From assembly GCA_040881785.1 (NCBI GenBank), contig JBBECO010000068.1, forward strand, positions 1 to 6,104: 6,104 bases of DNA, in the 5' to 3' direction. Source of the DNA: JACDCA01 sp040881785. GTDB lineage: Bacteria > Acidobacteriota > Vicinamibacteria > Vicinamibacterales > 2-12-FULL-66-21. Below the pieces are notes generated by a model. That model was not told where the DNA came from and made no database searches. It worked only from the letters and a program-made list of their open reading frames with translations. Position 1 is the stretch's first letter; every line of letters starts with the position of its first letter. This document shows positions 6,001-6,104 of the stretch, piece after piece. The translations under genes were made by a program, and so were the position numbers.

Positions 6001-6012
6001 GCGAAGAGCCTA
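6001..6012 (-). promoter_or_regulatory. Leaderless-type -10 box before SDR gene
   Basis: On the minus strand TAGGCT (6012 down to 6007) fits TANNNT and is followed by six bases and the ATG at 6000. No Shine-Dalgarno sequence lies between. The spacing equals that of the kinase promoter and is one less than that of the receiver promoter. The hexamer is weaker than the other two. Confidence 0.45.
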
Positions 6013-6021
6013 TCTCACAAA

Positions 6022-6093
6022 GCGCAACCGCGAAGGAGCGCCAGCGAGTGAGCCACGCGACCGGAGCGAGCCGACGAAGCGGCGAGCGAGGGC
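6022..6093. repeat. GAGCG/GCGAG-rich low-complexity tract
   Basis: Upstream of the SDR promoter, on the plus strand, the words GCGAG, GAGCG and GAGC recur at short irregular intervals (GCGAGTGAGC, GGAGCGAGCC, GGCGAGCGAG), with CGAAG and CGACC between. There is strong purine/pyrimidine asymmetry and no reading frame with a recognisable protein. It continues almost to the window end. It may be a dispersed intergenic repeat of the host or the remnant of a gene cut by the contig edge. Confidence 0.4.
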
Positions 6094-6104
6094 GCGTGTA
6101 GGGG

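Overview
The window reads as one short, high-GC bacterial contig, probably from an uncultured soil or sediment Acidobacteriota member of the Vicinamibacteria type. The main pointer is an 825-residue permease with the architecture of the acidobacterial duplicated orphan permeases (ADOP). A small Ser/Thr kinase and an abundance of GC-rich codons fit that assignment. The lineage is inferred from family distribution, not from a marker gene. The first 18 bases are a pure C run and are more likely an edge artefact than biology.

Layout. (1) 39-1369, plus strand: a two-gene unit, a stand-alone receiver-like protein followed by a threonine dehydratase-type PLP enzyme. The enzyme has no ATG, GTG or TTG start before its active-site lysine. 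Its real start is best placed at a CTG at 398 that overlaps the upstream stop as CTGA and has a GGAG ribosome-binding site. (2) 1397-2377, minus strand: a tail-anchored Ser/Thr protein kinase with a degenerate catalytic loop, convergent with the dehydratase. (3) 2425-4902, plus strand: the ADOP permease, divergent from the kinase with only 47 bp between start codons. (4) 4903-5295: about 390 bp without a credible gene. It holds a heptad-repeat hairpin just after the permease and then a roughly 280-bp near-palindromic, MITE-like element whose ends match in 26 of 27 positions. (5) 5296-6000, minus strand: a classical short-chain dehydrogenase/reductase. (6) 6013-6104: a GAGCG-rich low-complexity tract running to the window end.

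Three of the five genes (receiver, kinase, SDR) have a TANNNT hexamer ending 6 or 7 nt before the start codon and no Shine-Dalgarno sequence. This is the arrangement of leaderless transcripts. Only the internal operon gene (dehydratase) has a convincing ribosome-binding site.

The genes do not form an obvious pathway. Kinase and permease share an intergenic promoter region and both are membrane proteins, so co-regulation is possible but unproven. The most unusual items are the palindromic element, the heptad repeats on both sides of it, the CTG start, and the kinase whose metal-binding Asn is replaced by Thr. I see no convincing new defence or biosynthetic system here.
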